Assembly (NCBI GenBank): GCA_026390045.1
Contig: JAPLGR010000585.1
Location: forward strand, 1 to 13,361
Reading direction: 5' to 3'
DNA from: Chloroflexota bacterium
Lineage (GTDB): Bacteria; Chloroflexota; Anaerolineae; Anaerolineales; E44-bin32
DNA: 13,361 nucleotides
Below, one piece after another: positions 1 through 6,145 of the stretch. The stretch's first letter is position 1. Each line of letters opens with the position of its first letter. The position numbers and the translations under genes were made by a program. Under the pieces are notes generated by a model. That model did no database searches. It was not told the origin of the DNA and saw only the letters and a program-made list of their open reading frames with translations.

Positions 1-821
1 GTCTTCTGTGTACCCCGGCGTCGAGCCTCCTCGTCGGACAGTGTCACCGACTCGATCCCGCCCAGCAGGTCGGACAGCGTCGGGTTGAGCAACAGGTTCT
101 CGAGCGAGTTGCCGTGGGCGGTGCCGATCAATTGGACACCGCGTTCGGCAATGGTCCGCGCAGCCACCGCCTCGAGCTCGCGGCCGATCTCGTCGATGAC
201 GATCACCTCGGGATTGTGGTTCTCGACCGCCTCGATCATCACCTCGTGCTGCAGCACCGGCTCGCGCACCTGCATGCGTCGGGCCCGTCCGATGGCTGGG
301 TGGGGAACATCCCCATCCCCGGCGATTTCGTTTGAGGTGTCGACGATCACCACGCGCTTGGACTCGGCCAGGATGCGAGCGGCCTCGCGCAGCATGGTCG
401 TCTTGCCGACACCGGGCCGGCCGAGCAGCAGCATACTCTTGCCGCTGGTGATGATGTCCTGGATGATGTCGATTGTTCCGTAGACGGCGCGGCCGACGCG
501 GCAGGTCAGGCCGACGATGCGGCTGTGCCGGTTGCGGATGGCCGAGATGCGGTGCAGTGTGCGCTCGATGCCGGCGCGGTTGTCGGCATCGAACTCACCG
601 ATGCGCGCCACGATGAACTCGATGTCGTCGCGGGAAACCTCGCGTTCACGCAAAGTCTCCTCGCCGTCGACGTAGCGCGCCGTCGGGACGCGGCCGATAT
701 CCAGGATCACCTCCAGCAGCTCATCGAAGCGATCGATGTCGGTGAGCCGCTGAACGATCTCCGGCGGCAGGACGCTGAGCAGCACGTCCAGGTTGTCGGT
801 GATGCGCTGGCGGATGGTCAT
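1..821 (-). CDS. R3H/SpoIIIAA-like (Ycf45-type) AAA ATPase, partial
   Basis: This gene has no stop in the window, so its C-terminus lies off the left edge; 273 codons are visible. It starts at the ATG complementary to 819-821, which overlaps the TGA of the upstream GNAT gene in an ATGA junction, so the two are probably translationally coupled. The N-terminal 100 residues are helical (start MTIRQRITDN). A P-loop GRPGVGKT lies at residues 134-141, and a Walker B-like segment EVIVIDEIG at about 205-213, followed by a segment ending LIGTAHGN near 231-238 that resembles a sensor. This pattern is that of the Ycf45/SpoIIIAA-like ATPases, which in many bacteria carry a C-terminal R3H single-stranded nucleic acid-binding domain; that part is not visible here. 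The cellular role is poorly known. It is the last visible gene of the pdxS operon. The family call is firm; the R3H domain is inferred from the family. Confidence 0.88.
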   Translation of the reverse strand, partial: MTIRQRITDNLDVLLSVLPPEIVQRLTDIDRFDELLEVILDIGRVPTARYVDGEETLREREVSRDDIEFIVARIGEFDADNRAGIERTLHRISAIRNRHSRIVGLTCRVGRAVYGTIDIIQDIITSGKSMLLLGRPGVGKTTMLREAARILAESKRVVIVDTSNEIAGDGDVPHPAIGRARRMQVREPVLQHEVMIEAVENHNPEVIVIDEIGRELEAVAARTIAERGVQLIGTAHGNSLENLLLNPTLSDLLGGIESVTLSDEEARRRGTQK

Positions 822-1798
822 GGGCGGCCCTCGGCGCGAGGTAGCCCGTCGGGTTCGATGCGGGCGAGAGGCGCCGTTGGCTTGGGCAGCGTGGCCTCCA
901 GCGACGGCAGGACGGCGAGCACGGGCTGGCGAAGGCTGACCGCCAGCCGCTTGACCATGACCGCCTGATCGGTGAGCGCTTCAAAACCGAGTGTGTGCAA
1001 CGGCGTAGTCATCCAGCTTTGGTACGACCGAACGCAGACATACACCGGCCGCTGCCGGTGGTCTTCCAGGTCTGAGAGCAAGGCGCCGAGGAGCCGATCC
1101 GGGTCTTCGGCCCCCGGGTGGAAATACGGCTGGACCCATATGCCGCGCGGCCCGCCGTCGAAGCTCAAGTATCCCAACAACTCACCGTGGCGCCAGTGCA
1201 CCATATCGCGGCTGTGACGGATGGGCGGAGGTTCAACCTGCTGCACCAGTGCAGGCACGAGATTGAGATACAGGCTTGCGATGGCCGGCTCGTCCGTCAC
1301 CGCGGCGGTGCGCCATAAGCCGGCACCGTCTTCGGCGACAGGCTCGCTCGCGGGCGAGGTGGGAACCGAATCTGCCGACAGGCGCCAGATCCTCTGGCGC
1401 GAGTAGATGGCAAACCCGAAGTGGCGCAGGCTTTCGAAGGCGGGCGAATGCTCGTCGACCTCGGCGATCAAGCCATGTGCGCCGTGCTCGGCACCCGCCC
1501 GCGCCATTGCATCGAGCATCTCCGCACCATGACTGTCATCCAGCATCTCGGCCGGGCTGACAAAGGCGATATGCGCCACGTTGCGCCCCGGAGGGAGCAG
1601 GACCTGTGCGATAGAAGCCTGGCCGCCAGGACGGGCGACGAAGGTATGGGCTGTGCGGCCGGGGCCGAGCATGTCGAGCAAGGCATACTGCAGGACGTTT
1701 GGGCCGCGGGTGAAGGCCAGCTGAGAATCAAGACACAGGCCTCGATCGCGGATCCGATGCAGAAGAGGCAGGTCGCGCCAGTCGAATGGCCGGATCAT
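818..1798 (-). CDS. Tandem GNAT-like acetyltransferase family protein
   Basis: A 326-residue cytoplasmic protein with no signal peptide or membrane segment. The first half (about 1-140) opens with IRPFDWRDLPLLHRI, typical of GNAT N-termini, and has a strand-turn region around 73-85 and a helix-strand end ESLRHFGFAIYSRQRIW. The second half (about 160-290) repeats this plan, with a start like VTDEPAIASLYLNLVP and an end like LHTLGFEALTDQAVMVKR. Both halves end with the GF(A/E) motif common to GNAT folds. A classical acetyl-CoA loop (Q/RxxGxG/A) is not obvious in either half, so one or both may be catalytically weak. The C-terminal 45 residues are proline-rich. The gene follows pdxT after 7 bases and overlaps the ATPase gene by 4 bases. 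The substrate is unknown and any acetyltransferase activity is an inference from fold resemblance. Confidence 0.62.
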   Translation of the reverse strand: MIRPFDWRDLPLLHRIRDRGLCLDSQLAFTRGPNVLQYALLDMLGPGRTAHTFVARPGGQASIAQVLLPPGRNVAHIAFVSPAEMLDDSHGAEMLDAMARAGAEHGAHGLIAEVDEHSPAFESLRHFGFAIYSRQRIWRLSADSVPTSPASEPVAEDGAGLWRTAAVTDEPAIASLYLNLVPALVQQVEPPPIRHSRDMVHWRHGELLGYLSFDGGPRGIWVQPYFHPGAEDPDRLLGALLSDLEDHRQRPVYVCVRSYQSWMTTPLHTLGFEALTDQAVMVKRLAVSLRQPVLAVLPSLEATLPKPTAPLARIEPDGLPRAEGRP

Positions 1799-1805
1799 CA
1801 GTTGC

Positions 1806-2387
1806 CTAAGCCTTGACCAGCGACAGGAAGTAGCGGTGGAACCGGTCGTCGTTGGTCAACTCGGGGTGAAACGCGGTGGCGAGCATGTTTCCCTGACGGG
1901 CGGCAACGATCTGGCCCGCGTGGCCATCCGACAGTTTGGAGATGACCTCGACGCCCTTCCCTGCACTGGCAATCAACGGGGCGCGGATGAAGACGGCATG
2001 GAATGGACGCTCCGGATCTGTCAGGACCGGAACCAACAAGTCAGCTTCGAAGCTATCGACCTGGCGTCCGAAGGCGTTTCGCGTGATGGTGATGTCCATC
2101 ACACCCAGAAGCGGCTGGTCGCGTTGTGAGTCTTTCGAAAGGAAGATCGCGCCAGCACAGGTCCCCCAGACAGGATGGCTGGCGGCAAAGCGGCGCAGCG
2201 GCTCGATCAGGCCAAACGTCACCGCCAGCTTGCCGATGGTCGTTGACTCACCGCCGGGGATGACCAGGCCGTCAAGCCCGTCGAGTTCGGCCGGCAGACG
2301 GACCTGACTCGTCTCGGCGCCAACGCGCCGCAGCAAGATCTGATGTTCGGCGAAATCGCCCTGCAGGGCCAAAACGCCGATTCTCAT
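1806..2387 (-). CDS. pdxT: Pyridoxal 5'-phosphate synthase glutaminase subunit PdxT
   Basis: A 193-residue class I glutamine amidotransferase subunit. It hydrolyses glutamine and channels ammonia to PdxS, which makes pyridoxal 5'-phosphate from ribose 5-phosphate and glyceraldehyde 3-phosphate. Visible landmarks are the start MRIGVLALQGDFAEH, the GGEST loop at 45-49 that forms part of the oxyanion site, the nucleophile Cys77 in GTCAGAIFLS, and the His174/Glu176 pair in FHPEL. Length and all catalytic residues are normal, so it should be active. The ATG overlaps the stop of the upstream PPOX-like gene (ATGA), which fits translational coupling inside the pdxS operon. Unusually, pdxS and pdxT are not adjacent but flank that PPOX-like gene. 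Confidence 0.97.
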   Translation of the reverse strand: MRIGVLALQGDFAEHQILLRRVGAETSQVRLPAELDGLDGLVIPGGESTTIGKLAVTFGLIEPLRRFAASHPVWGTCAGAIFLSKDSQRDQPLLGVMDITITRNAFGRQVDSFEADLLVPVLTDPERPFHAVFIRAPLIASAGKGVEVISKLSDGHAGQIVAARQGNMLATAFHPELTNDDRFHRYFLSLVKA

Positions 2388-2893
2388 TCCGGACCTCGCT
2401 TCTGCTTCCCGCTCCAGGATTCAACCTCGATGGCAAACACCGCCGTCGCTGCCAGCTCCTCACTCGTGATCGGGCGATAGTCACGCCTTGGCTTCAGGTC
2501 GGGGAAGTACTTGTCGAGCAGTCCCTGAAGGGCGAGTTGCTTCTCGTCCTCAGAGTCGACTAGGCGCACCCGGCCGAAGATAACCGCGCTTGTGTACTCG
2601 TTGCTGAAACCCATAGCGGTGTCGGCAGGAAGCAGGCGTCCCATCTCGGCGACGGTGAAGCACACGCGCGGATTGGCCTGGACGTTGGCGATCATGCGGC
2701 CCTGGAGTGCGCCGTGAAAGTAGATTCGGCGCGAGGAGTCGTCGTACCAGAAGAGAGATGTGTGCTGGAAGGGCTGGCCGTCGACGGCGGTGGCGGTGAA
2801 ACCGTAGGGGGCTCGCGCCAGGATGGCGCGCACGGCCTCCTCGGACATGGCGCGGTCGGTGCGTCGCAGACGGGTCAACGGCTCGGCGTTCAT
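2384..2893 (-). CDS. Pyridoxamine 5'-phosphate oxidase-like (Nim/split-barrel) flavoprotein
   Basis: A 169-residue protein of the FMN-binding split-barrel superfamily. The start region RLRRTDRAMSEEAVRAIL matches the R-R-x-D-R-x-M opening common in the Nim/PPOX-like group, which supports the chosen ATG. The core has the strand-loop YFHGALQGRMIANVQANPRVCF (about 57-78, quoted here in part as YFHGALQG and NPRVCF), the segment YTSAVIFGRVRLV, and an end FAIEVESWSGKQKRG that resembles the family's Ile-x-x-x-x-x-GK ending. These features fit FMN or another flavin/haem cofactor, but the substrate cannot be read from sequence. It is a member of a broad group, not clearly the biosynthetic PdxH. It lies between pdxS (19-base gap) and pdxT (4-base overlap), so a role linked to B6 vitamer handling is plausible but unproven. 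Confidence 0.85.
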   Translation of the reverse strand: MNAEPLTRLRRTDRAMSEEAVRAILARAPYGFTATAVDGQPFQHTSLFWYDDSSRRIYFHGALQGRMIANVQANPRVCFTVAEMGRLLPADTAMGFSNEYTSAVIFGRVRLVDSEDEKQLALQGLLDKYFPDLKPRRDYRPITSEELAATAVFAIEVESWSGKQKRGPE

Positions 2894-2912
2894 CGCCGGG
2901 TGGTGCCCGAGC

Positions 2913-3800
2913 CTACCAGCCGCGCACTGCCAGCCGCTCGCCCTCTGCCAGCTGTGTCACGCCGATGCCAACCATCGCCTCGCCGAGACCCCTACTGACC
3001 TCGGCGATGATCTTCGGTTCCTTGTAGTGCGTCGTCGCCTCGACGATCGCCTTGGCTCGCCGGGCCGGGTCGCCGGACTTAAAGATGCCCGATCCGACGA
3101 AGACGCCGTCGACGCCGAGCTGCATCATCAGCGCGGCATCTGCCGGCGTGGCAATGCCGCCGGCGGCGAAGTTGACCACCGGAAGGCGGCCGAGCTCGCG
3201 CGTCTCACACACAAGCTCATATGGCGCGCCGATCTCCTTGGCGAACGCCATCAGCTCTTCCTGAGCCATGGTCTGCAAACGGCGGATGTCGCCCAGGACG
3301 GAGCGCGCGTGGCGCACGGCTTCGACGACGTCGCCGGTGCCCGCCTCGCCCTTGGTGCGCATCATGGCCGCGCCTTCGCCGATACGGCGCAGCGCCTCGC
3401 CCAGGTTGCGGCAGCCGCAGACAAACGGCACTTTGAACAGGTGCTTGTCGATGTGGTGCGCCTCGTCGGCCGGCGTCAGCACCTCGGACTCGTCGATGTA
3501 GTCGACGCCGAGCGCCTCAAGCACCTGGGCCTCGACGAAGTGGCCGATACGGCACTTGGCCATCACCGGGATGGTTACGGTGTCCATGATCTCGAGGATC
3601 AGTGCCGGATCACTCATGCGGGCGACGCCCCCGGCGACGCGGATATCTGCCGGGACGCGCTCTAGCGCCATGACCGCCACGGCGCCGGCCTGTTCGGCGA
3701 TGCGGGCGTGTTCGGATGTGACGACGTCCATGATGACCCCGCCCTTGAACATCTGCGCCAGGCCTTTCTTAAGGGCAAAGGTACCGACTTCCTTTTCCAC
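2913..3800 (-). CDS. pdxS: Pyridoxal 5'-phosphate synthase subunit PdxS
   Basis: A 295-residue (beta/alpha)8 barrel enzyme that condenses ribose 5-phosphate, glyceraldehyde 3-phosphate and PdxT-derived ammonia into pyridoxal 5'-phosphate (DXP-independent route). The key residues are present: Asp25 in GGVIMDVV, the first catalytic lysine Lys82 in MAKCRIGH, and the second lysine Lys150 in RTKGEAGTG. The phosphate-binding GGIATPADAALMMQLG and GVFVGSGIFKS segments are also intact. The start is GTG at 3798-3800, chosen because a strong ribosome-binding site (GGAGG, complementary to 3806-3810) sits 5 bases upstream and the N-terminus aligns with the family. It is the first gene of a five-gene minus-strand operon. 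Its leader contains a hairpin. Confidence 0.97.
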   Translation of the reverse strand: MEKEVGTFALKKGLAQMFKGGVIMDVVTSEHARIAEQAGAVAVMALERVPADIRVAGGVARMSDPALILEIMDTVTIPVMAKCRIGHFVEAQVLEALGVDYIDESEVLTPADEAHHIDKHLFKVPFVCGCRNLGEALRRIGEGAAMMRTKGEAGTGDVVEAVRHARSVLGDIRRLQTMAQEELMAFAKEIGAPYELVCETRELGRLPVVNFAAGGIATPADAALMMQLGVDGVFVGSGIFKSGDPARRAKAIVEATTHYKEPKIIAEVSRGLGEAMVGIGVTQLAEGERLAVRGW

Positions 3801-3821
3801 ACCAGCCTCCTAGATCCCGTG

Positions 3822-3855
3822 GGTCGGGGGGACATCCCGGGGTACCGGCCCGACC
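3822..3855 (-). promoter_or_regulatory. Hairpin in the pdxS leader
   Basis: Perfect 7-base arms GGTCGGG (3822-3828) and CCCGACC (3849-3855) enclose a GC-rich segment that can pair further. On the minus strand this lies between the predicted -10 box and the ribosome-binding site of pdxS, so it would form in the 5' untranslated RNA. It could act as a stabilising or attenuation element. There is no U-tract after it and I recognise no known riboswitch class. The structure is seen; any function is inference. Confidence 0.4.
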
Positions 3856-3884
3856 GCGGCCGTGCTGCAACGCCTATCAAGCTC

Positions 3885-3893
3885 ATTCTACCA
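3885..3893 (-). promoter_or_regulatory. Extended -10 promoter for the pdxS operon
   Basis: Read on the minus strand, 3893-3885 is TGGTAGAAT, that is a TG-N extended element followed by a -10 hexamer TAGAAT (5 of 6 to TATAAT). There is no good -35 box 17 bases upstream, which fits an extended -10 promoter. A start near 3878 would give a leader of about 75-80 bases before the GTG of pdxS. Moderate confidence because only one box is recognisable. Confidence 0.45.
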
Positions 3894-3939
3894 TGCGGCG
3901 GAAAGGCGGCCGCCGGATGGAACTCCCCTCCCCATCCCC

Positions 3940-3968
3940 TTGACATCCGCCCGTTCTGGATGTACAAT
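3940..3968 (+). promoter_or_regulatory. Strong sigma-70-type promoter for the GntR-slipin operon
   Basis: TTGACA at 3940-3945 and TACAAT at 3963-3968 are separated by exactly 17 bases, a perfect -35 and a 5/6 -10 at ideal spacing. The region downstream is strikingly AT-rich compared with the rest of the window. A start near 3975 would give a leader of about 50 bases before the GntR gene. The -10 lies inside the operator palindrome described separately. Confidence 0.8.
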
Positions 3969-3975
3969 TAGTACA
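3961..3975. promoter_or_regulatory. Probable operator of the GntR/YtrA regulator
   Basis: The 15-base sequence TGTACAATTAGTACA is a perfect inverted repeat, arms TGTAC and GTACA around AATTA. It covers the -10 box (3963-3968) and the expected transcription start, the classic position for repression. A further half-site GTACA lies at 4003-4007, and the direct repeats ACAAAGA (3974-3987 region) lie in between. The next gene encodes a GntR-family regulator, and such factors bind short dyads next to their own gene. Autorepression is therefore likely; it is inferred from position and symmetry. Confidence 0.65.
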
Positions 3976-4025
3976 AAGATACAAAGAGACAATTAGACAA
4001 TGGTACATTCGGAAGGGCATCAACC

Positions 4026-4436
4026 TTGGTGATCAGTGTAGACCTGCGCAGCCATGTCCCCACCTACGTGCAGATCGTGGAGCGCGTTGGCCATCTGGTG
4101 GCGACCGGCGTGTTGAAGCCGGGCAATCAGTTGCCCACCGTGCGCCAGCTGGCGACCGACCTTCGAGTCAACTTCAACACCGTGGCGCGGGCCTACCGGC
4201 TGCTGGATGAGGCGGGAGTGATCTCCACACAACAAGGACGAGGGACCTACGTTCTTGAAGGCCTGTCGACCGTGCAGGCGGAGGAGCTCCGCCAGGCGGC
4301 GCTCGAGGGTCTGGTGCGCTCGTTCCTCGGCGGCGCCGTACGCATGGCATTCAGTCCGGACGACGTGGAAAGCGAATCCCGGATTCAAATCGAGCGCTGG
4401 CGCCGCGCCGGCGACCCGCCGGCCGAGGCTGAGTGA
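4026..4436 (+). CDS. GntR-family transcriptional regulator, YtrA subfamily
   Basis: A 136-residue one-component regulator. The N-terminal winged helix-turn-helix spans about 11-77, with PTYVQIVERVGHLVATGVL, the recognition region LPTVRQLATDLRVNFNTVARAY, and a wing ending GRGTYV. The C-terminal tail of about 55 residues is short and helical, with no FadR or HutC effector domain, which is the hallmark of the YtrA subfamily; members commonly repress ABC-transporter or cell-envelope operons. The start is either TTG at 4026 or GTG at 4029; the purine-rich GGAAGGG at 4011-4017 is better spaced from the TTG, and the choice adds only one residue. The gene is the first in an operon with the slipin gene 27 bases downstream. 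Autoregulation is likely (see operator). Confidence 0.92.
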   Translation: MVISVDLRSHVPTYVQIVERVGHLVATGVLKPGNQLPTVRQLATDLRVNFNTVARAYRLLDEAGVISTQQGRGTYVLEGLSTVQAEELRQAALEGLVRSFLGGAVRMAFSPDDVESESRIQIERWRRAGDPPAEAE

Positions 4437-4463
4437 CCCAACCGATCTCCCAGGAGGTGCATC

Positions 4464-5432
4464 GTGACCATTGATCTCAAGTCACTGAAGAGCGCGCGTA
4501 GGAGAGAGGTGAAGGCTGCCGGGACAGAGCGAATCCCCCCGGTCGCCATAATGCTCTTTGCCGTGATCCTGCTGCTGGCCGGCGGCACGGCCTGGGGGCT
4601 GGAATCCCTAGGAGCTGCGGACTGGGCCTCTGGGGCGGCGGTCGTGGCCTGGACGCTCATCGGCGCCTATGTCCTCATGGCGCTCAAGATCGCCGACCAA
4701 TGGGAGAAGGCCGTCGTACTGCGCTTCGGCCGCTTTCGGGGGCTACGCGGACCGGGCCTCTTTTGGATCGTGCCGGTCATAGACCGCATCCCGATGTGGA
4801 TCGACCACCGCGTGATGGTCACGCCGTTCAACGCCGAGAAGACGCTCACCAAGGACACGGTCCCGGTGGACGTAGATGCCGTGCTGTTCTGGCTGGTGTG
4901 GGACGCCGAGAAGGCCGCCCTGGAGGTCGAGGATTACCGCTCGGCCATCGGCTGGGCGGCGCAGACGGCGCTGCGGGAGGTCATCGGCCAGATGACCTTG
5001 GCCGACATCCTGGTCGGCCGGGCGCGCATGGACCAGGACCTGCAGAAGATCATCGATGCCCGCACGACGCCGTGGGGTGTGACCGTCCAGTCGGTCGAGA
5101 TCCGCGACGTGGTCATCCCTCCGGACCTGGAGGACGCCATGAGCCGTCAGGCTCAGGCCGAGCGCGAGCGCCAGGCGCGCATCATCCTGGGCGAGTCCGA
5201 GCGCCAGATCGCGCAGTCCTTTGCTGATGCCTCGGTGGCCTACCGCGACAACCCGACGGCGCTGCACCTGCGCGCGATGAACATGCTGTTCGAGGGCCTG
5301 AAGGAGAAGGGTGCCCTGGTGATCGTGCCTTCGAGCGCCGTGGATACGATGAACCTGGGCGGCATGAGCGGGATGGTGGCCCTCAGCCAGACGGCGGCGA
5401 AGATGGTCGAGAAGCCGGAGAGCGGAGGCTAG
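4464..5432 (+). CDS. Slipin, SPFH/stomatin-family membrane protein
   Basis: A 322-residue membrane scaffold protein. Two hydrophobic segments at about 25-45 and 57-76 anchor it, followed at once by the SPFH domain (about 78-225), which includes WEKAVVLRFGRFRGLRGPGL, the IDHRVMVTPF turn and the WGVTVQSVEIRDVVIPPDL ending typical of slipins. A charged coiled-coil (about 226-256, MSRQAQAERERQARII and following) and a small C-terminal segment follow. Slipins form oligomers in ordered membrane patches. The start is GTG at 4464, chosen for the excellent AGGAGGT at 4452-4458, 5 bases upstream. The first TM pair is longer than in compact slipins. Usual partner genes (NfeD, a ClpP-class membrane protease) are absent nearby. 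Its operon mates are the GntR regulator and the DUF4177 protein. Confidence 0.94.
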   Translation: MTIDLKSLKSARRREVKAAGTERIPPVAIMLFAVILLLAGGTAWGLESLGAADWASGAAVVAWTLIGAYVLMALKIADQWEKAVVLRFGRFRGLRGPGLFWIVPVIDRIPMWIDHRVMVTPFNAEKTLTKDTVPVDVDAVLFWLVWDAEKAALEVEDYRSAIGWAAQTALREVIGQMTLADILVGRARMDQDLQKIIDARTTPWGVTVQSVEIRDVVIPPDLEDAMSRQAQAERERQARIILGESERQIAQSFADASVAYRDNPTALHLRAMNMLFEGLKEKGALVIVPSSAVDTMNLGGMSGMVALSQTAAKMVEKPESGG

Positions 5433-5433
5433 C

Positions 5434-5655
5434 ATGGCAGGCGCGGCCTGGGAGTACAGAGTGCACTCGATCGGGGGCGTCCTGAAAGGGGCTAAACCGG
5501 AGCAACTGACCGAGGTCCTCAACCAGTCGGCCGCGGACGGTTGGGAGCTGACGCACATGGTGGCGCAGGAGAACAGCAACGCGCTGTGGCTGGTGCTGCG
5601 CCGTCCGTCCACGGCACGCACGCGGCGGAAGGCCACCTGGAACGGGGAAGCCTGA
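5434..5655 (+). CDS. Small DUF4177 domain protein
   Basis: A 73-residue soluble protein. It begins AAWEYRVHSIG, continues with LTEVLNQSAADGWELTHM, and ends with a strand LWLVLRRP. This W-E-Y-[KR]-V ... L-N-x-x-x-x-x-G-W-E-L ... L-V-L-[KR]-R-P layout is the DUF4177 signature. The function of the family is unknown. The ATG at 5434 follows the slipin stop with a single base between, and a GGAGG inside the end of the slipin gene serves as its ribosome-binding site, so the two are co-translated. The tail after the domain is basic (RTRRKATW). Confidence 0.85.
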   Translation: MAGAAWEYRVHSIGGVLKGAKPEQLTEVLNQSAADGWELTHMVAQENSNALWLVLRRPSTARTRRKATWNGEA

Positions 5656-5711
5656 TCTCAGGCGAAGGGGGGTACGCGACCCGTTGCTTGCCGCAAGCAC
5701 AGACTTGTGAA

Positions 5712-5736
5712 CGGGGGCGACGAACTGTCGCCCCCG
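5712..5736 (+). terminator. Strong hairpin, probable terminator of the GntR-slipin-DUF4177 operon
   Basis: A perfect 10-base stem CGGGGGCGAC / GTCGCCCCCG with loop GAACT lies 57 bases after the DUF4177 stop. Stability must be very high. It is followed only by CTTGG, so a canonical U-tract is missing; it could act as a factor-assisted terminator or an RNA 3'-end stabiliser. Confidence 0.6.
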
Positions 5737-5859
5737 CTTGGTGCCAAGCCAGTCCGGGGGCTCTCGTCGCCCCATGGGCCGGAACCGCCGGAGGAGAGGT
5801 GCCAGCGGGGCTTCCTGGTTGCTGGCAAGGAGTCTACACTCGCCGGCGATCGGCCACCG

Positions 5860-5875
5860 GGTTTCACGTGAAACA
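5860..5875. other. Putative chromosomal parS (ParB/Spo0J-binding) site
   Basis: The 16 bases GGTTTCACGTGAAACA match the Bacillus-type parS consensus TGTTTCACGTGAAACA at 15 of 16 positions, and the 14-base core GTTTCACGTGAAAC (5861-5874) is a perfect palindrome. ParB clamps nucleate at such sites, spread, and direct origin segregation and SMC loading; the sequence is conserved in most bacterial phyla. It lies in non-coding DNA, unlike many parS sites that sit in genes. A given 14-mer would occur by chance about 0.00005 times in a window this size. No parA or parB gene is in the window. Confidence 0.85.
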
Positions 5876-5941
5876 TGCCCCGGCAGAGCCCGGCGACAGC
5901 CGTGAACGCCCAGGTTGTGGGCAAGCGGAAAGGTGGAACAA

Positions 5942-6145
5942 ATGGAGACCGAAGAACTGGCACGCCTGCTGCCGCTGCTCGCCCCGCTGATCGTCATCCA
6001 GCTGGGCCTGATAGTGGCCGCCCTAGTCGACCTGATTCGCCGCCAGAGCACGCGGGGGCCCAAGTGGGCGTGGGGGATCGCCATTGTGGCGTTCTCGATC
6101 CTGGGCCCGCTGGCCTACTTCATCTTCGGCAGGGGGGAGGAATGA
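5942..6145 (+). CDS. Two-helix PLDc_N domain membrane protein (YxlE-like)
   Basis: A 67-residue membrane protein with two hydrophobic helices at about 10-32 and 43-62, separated by a basic loop (RRQSTRGPKW). The segment ALVDLIRRQ, the conserved W in KWAW, and the end LGPLAYFIFGR match the PLDc_N domain found at the N-terminus of cardiolipin synthases and as short stand-alone proteins. The start at ATG 5942 is preferred over an in-frame upstream codon because AAAGGTGG ends 5 bases before it. The stop overlaps the ATG of the ABC ATPase gene by 4 bases. In Bacillus, yxlE encodes such a protein next to ABC genes yxlF and yxlG, where it is linked to control of sigma-Y; here no sigma factor gene is adjacent. 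Confidence 0.88.
   Translation: METEELARLLPLLAPLIVIQLGLIVAALVDLIRRQSTRGPKWAWGIAIVAFSILGPLAYFIFGRGEE

Larger units (their letters stand above)
5656..5941. other. Palindrome-rich non-coding region
   Basis: This 286-base gap between the DUF4177 and PLDc_N genes shows no convincing gene. It contains a series of inverted repeats: 5650-5663 (6-base arms GCCTGA/TCAGGC, overlapping the stop), 5685-5699 (7-base arms TGCTTGC/GCAAGCA around one base), 5712-5736 (10-base hairpin, listed as terminator), 5736-5749 (GCTTGG/CCAAGC), 5800-5827 (7-base arms TGCCAGC/GCTGGCA around 14 bases) and the parS palindrome. A weak -10-like TACACT at 5835-5840 may start the downstream operon, but it has no convincing -35. 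Confidence 0.6.

Noticed and set aside
4743..5636. Open frame of 297 codons opposite the slipin gene
   Set aside because: The slipin frame has unmistakable SPFH features; the antisense product is His/Arg-rich without any recognisable domain.
5875..6141. Longer 5' extension of the ABC ATPase gene starting at 5875
   Set aside because: The extension is a Pro/Arg-rich out-of-frame shadow of the PLDc_N gene; the ATG at 6142 has a strong ribosome-binding site and matches the family start.
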